Positions 31,910 to 34,053 of a DNA stretch of 34,053 nucleotides are shown one piece after another. Within the stretch, counting starts at the first letter, position 1; every line of letters starts with the position of its first letter. The DNA is taken from contig NZ_JALKFX010000090.1 in the NCBI RefSeq assembly GCF_023243045.1, positions 1-34,053 on the forward strand, given 5' to 3'. The position numbers and the translations under genes were made by a program. The notes under the pieces were generated by a model, which saw only the letters and a program-made list of their open reading frames with translations, did no database searches and was not told the DNA's origin. The stretch is from Frankia sp. AgB32 (GTDB lineage Bacteria > Actinomycetota > Actinomycetes > Frankiales > Frankiaceae).

Positions 31910-33090
31910 GCGGGTCCTGCCGCGCGCATGACGGGCACCGCGGCCCGCTCTGGTGGTCCGCTGAACCGGCGCACCAGGTAGCGGTGGGCAGGTTGCTCCA
32001 CGGTGTGGTGCAGTACGGCGGCGGCGGAGAGGGCGAGCGCGAGCCCGGCGAGCACGCCGAACGCCGCCGCGCCCGGCGTCCGCGCGTCCAGCCAGCCGAG
32101 TCTGCTCACGACGGCGAGCGCGCCGGGGTGGACGAGATAGAACGCGTAGGAGATCACGCCGAGGTAGACGAGGGGCCGGGTGCCGATGCCGGGCACCCCA
32201 CGCCCGTCCGCCTGCCGGGTGGCGACGAGGAAGATGGTCGCGGCAAAGGACGGCAGAACGAGCGTGTCGATCAGCCCCTGATGATCACCGTACTGGTAGC
32301 CGAGTGTGATCGGCACAGCGAGCCAGGCGCCCGCGGCGACAGCGACAGTCCGCCGGTCCCGCGCCGTGCCGCGCAGGCCGTCCCGGGCCAGCAACCCCAA
32401 GGTGACGCCGAGGACGAACTCCCCGACCCGCAACGCCGGACTGGCGAAGGCGGCGAGATCCAGTCGCGGGTCGACGGCCCCCGCCAGGCAGGCCACCGCT
32501 GCCGTCGGCACCAGGATGGCCAGCGCCGCGCCGATCCGGCCTGCGGTGGATCGGGCCGCGAGCCGCGGGTACACGAACGGGAAGACCAAATAGAAGAACG
32601 CCTCGCAGGACAACGACCACAGCACCGCCCCACCCCAGCCGAAGTAGATCGACTGGGTGGGAATCCACGCCTGGACCAGCAGCAGACTCGGCAGGATCGC
32701 CGCGGGCGTCGACCCGAACTCACCGATCATGCCCAGCGGCCAGGCGAGCGCCAGCCACAGCAGGATGGCGACGAGGTACAGCGGGTAGATCCGGGCGAAC
32801 CGGCGCCAGTAGAACTGGGCCGTGGTCGTGACACCGGCGGACCAGGTGAGCACGAACCCGGAGAGGATGAAGAAGAACGCGACGCCGGTGTACCCGATGT
32901 TGCCGATGGGCGCCACCGGGAGTGCGTCCTCCACGTCCGCGTGGATGTGGCGGGAGAACACCACGGCGGCCGCGACCGCGCGCAGCCCGGTCAGTGCCGG
33001 CAGGTCGGGGCGGCGTCGAGCCGGTCGGCCGGGTCCGAACGTACGAACCATCCGGTGCCGGCCGGGAGATGACAGCATCTCGCGGATCAC
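31903..33090 (-). CDS. Acyltransferase-3 family membrane protein
   Basis: A 395-residue integral membrane protein of the OafA/YrhL-like acyltransferase family. It has the N-terminal LPALTGLRAVAAAVVFSRHIH with the family His, GNIGYTGVAFFFILSGFVLTW, and YWRRFARIYPLYLVAILLWL, followed by about eight more hydrophobic segments. Such proteins acylate (often acetylate) exported or surface sugars. The GTG at 33088-33090 has GAAGGGA upstream; ATGs at 33078 and 33051 are alternatives. It is coupled to the GH26-like gene, suggesting surface polysaccharide modification, and is probably unrelated to the lipid synthase. Confidence 0.87.
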   Translation of the reverse strand: MIREMLSSPGRHRMVRTFGPGRPARRRPDLPALTGLRAVAAAVVFSRHIHADVEDALPVAPIGNIGYTGVAFFFILSGFVLTWSAGVTTTAQFYWRRFARIYPLYLVAILLWLALAWPLGMIGEFGSTPAAILPSLLLVQAWIPTQSIYFGWGGAVLWSLSCEAFFYLVFPFVYPRLAARSTAGRIGAALAILVPTAAVACLAGAVDPRLDLAAFASPALRVGEFVLGVTLGLLARDGLRGTARDRRTVAVAAGAWLAVPITLGYQYGDHQGLIDTLVLPSFAATIFLVATRQADGRGVPGIGTRPLVYLGVISYAFYLVHPGALAVVSRLGWLDARTPGAAAFGVLAGLALALSAAAVLHHTVEQPAHRYLVRRFSGPPERAAVPVMRAAGPAW

Positions 33091-33367
33091 CGCGTCCCTT
33101 CTCGGTTGTCGGAGAAACGAGCCTGCGCCGCGGGCCAGTCGGCGCCCGTGCCCGGAACCACGACCGGCTCAGTCGGGACCATCTGATCGCGGCATCCCCG
33201 AACATACCCTCACGTAAGGGTTTATCCCGAAGTGGGGGGTACCGGCCATGGCCGTCATGTTCGACCACGGAACGATCAATTACCTACGGTGACAGATCGA
33301 GGTGTCAGGGGTCTGGGTGAAACCAGAGGTAGTAATCGTCGACGAACCGCCCGCTGCGGACCTGATA

Positions 33368-34053
33368 TCACGCTCCGCGGAGCAGGGAGAGTATCTTTTC
33401 CGAATTCTTGCCGGCCATTCGTTGAAGCTGCTCCAGATCGTCAATGCAGTCGCGAGTCTGAGCTGGCCGGGCACCGGCGGCAAGCGTCGCGAGCACGCGC
33501 GCCTCCGCATCATCCTCCCGGTCGAGCGCCAATAGAAACACGGCAACGTTGAAGGCCAGCCGAGCGTCGTCCGGCACACTTTCCAGAGCCGCTAGGCCAA
33601 GGTCAAGGGCTCGCACGACCTCTGCCGAGGAATCGTCGTCCGCTCCTCCGGTCTGGCGAAAAAGCCAGATGAGATAATGATTCCACTCGTCCTGCTGGTC
33701 GACCTCTACGGCACGGTTCAGGTCAGCGAGGGCGTCGTCGTAGCGACCCACCGCCTGGTAAGCCTCCGCGCGATTCACGAGTGCCCATGTGTAGTCGGGG
33801 TTCAGTTCGATGGCGCGGGTGAAGTCGGCGAGTGCTGGTTCGTGGTTGCCGTGCAGGCGGTGTGTTTCGCCGCGTTCGGCCAGGATCCAGGCCTTGTCCG
33901 GTGTGATGTCCAGGGCGCGGTTCAGGTCTGCGAGGGCGTCGTCATAACGGCCCAGTGTCCGGTAGGTCCGCCCGCGATTCACGAGTGCCCATGTGTAGTC
34001 GGGGTTCAGTTCGATGGCGCGGGTGAAGTCGGCGAGTGCTGGTTCGTGGTTGC
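33368..34053 (-). CDS. TPR-repeat protein (5'-truncated by window end)
   Basis: The reading frame stays open to the right edge of the window, so the N-terminus is missing. The visible part contains several 34-residue tetratricopeptide repeats such as RYDDALADLNRALDITPD and EPALADFTRAIELNPDYTW, followed by a non-repetitive C-terminal region of about 110 residues. TPR arrays form superhelical scaffolds for protein binding; no catalytic domain is visible. The nucleotide repeats are nearly identical, which points to recent duplication. The GTG at 33982 is an internal valine of a repeat and not a real start. Confidence 0.82.
   Translation of the reverse strand, partial: NHEPALADFTRAIELNPDYTWALVNRGRTYRTLGRYDDALADLNRALDITPDKAWILAERGETHRLHGNHEPALADFTRAIELNPDYTWALVNRAEAYQAVGRYDDALADLNRAVEVDQQDEWNHYLIWLFRQTGGADDDSSAEVVRALDLGLAALESVPDDARLAFNVAVFLLALDREDDAEARVLATLAAGARPAQTRDCIDDLEQLQRMAGKNSEKILSLLRGA
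33769..34053. repeat. 81-bp exact direct repeat in TPR gene
   Basis: Positions 33769-33849 and 33973-34053 are identical over 81 bases, with a period of 204 bases (68 codons, two TPR units). The second copy hits the window edge, so the repeat may be longer. Identity at the DNA level, including third positions, indicates recent unequal duplication or gene conversion. Confidence 0.92.

Noticed and set aside
33302-33535. Small plus-strand open frame near the right end
   Set aside because: It overlaps the end of the TPR gene in antisense and lacks a ribosome site or recognisable family.
1-34053. CRISPR arrays, tRNA and rRNA genes
   Set aside because: I looked for spaced direct repeats and for tRNA/rRNA-like segments and found none. 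The repeats present are coding tandem repeats.

Overview
The window is about 34 kb of very GC-rich DNA with strong third-position G/C bias, GTG starts, and ATGA/GTGA stop-start overlaps. This points to an actinobacterium. A Frankia-like actinomycete is my best guess from style and gene content, but no rRNA or housekeeping marker is present to prove it.

Layout. (1) Positions 1-880 hold two decayed genes: a minus-strand MmyB-type XRE regulator and a plus-strand aldo/keto reductase fragment, both frameshifted. A minus-strand PaaI-like thioesterase follows (934-1518). (2) Positions 2014-9547 form a tight plus-strand tailoring operon: phosphopantetheinyl transferase, fatty-acyl-AMP ligase (FAAL), diiron protein, hot-dog thioesterase, stand-alone ACP, a methyltransferase of the cyclopropane-synthase fold, an acyl-ACP-desaturase-like diiron protein, and a cytochrome P450. 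(3) A LysR regulator (9719-10660) has inverted repeats in front of it. (4) Positions 10807-30743 form the synthase block: acyl-CoA ligase, FAD oxidoreductase, SGNH hydrolase, then a PUFA-synthase-like (Pfa-type) megasynthase in pieces (KS-AT; ACP-KR-DH; DH-DH; PfaD-type enoyl reductase), then a complete acetyl-CoA carboxylase (fused AccD-AccA, AccB, AccC). An IS200/IS605-type element carrying only tnpB is inserted between the ACP-KR-DH and DH-DH genes. (5) After a convergent hairpin come a minus-strand acyltransferase-3 plus GH26-like lipoprotein pair, and a minus-strand TPR protein that runs off the window end.

How it works together (inference). The carboxylase set would feed malonyl-CoA to the Pfa-like synthase, and the PPTase would activate the ACPs. 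The acyl product would be activated by the two AMP ligases, with the FAAL loading the stand-alone ACP. The two diiron enzymes, P450 and methyltransferase would modify the tethered chain, and the hot-dog thioesterases would release it. The predicted product is a specialised modified or unsaturated fatty acid or lipid. I do not recognise a characterised cluster with this exact set.

Most notable points: the synthase has one ACP and no chain-length-factor domain; the KS-AT gene appears to lose its frame just before the ACP linker; the IS supplies the stop codon of one synthase gene and sits directly before the start of the next; the methyltransferase lacks the bicarbonate-binding residues of cyclopropane synthases; and 15-nt tandem repeats recur in linkers of several cluster genes.
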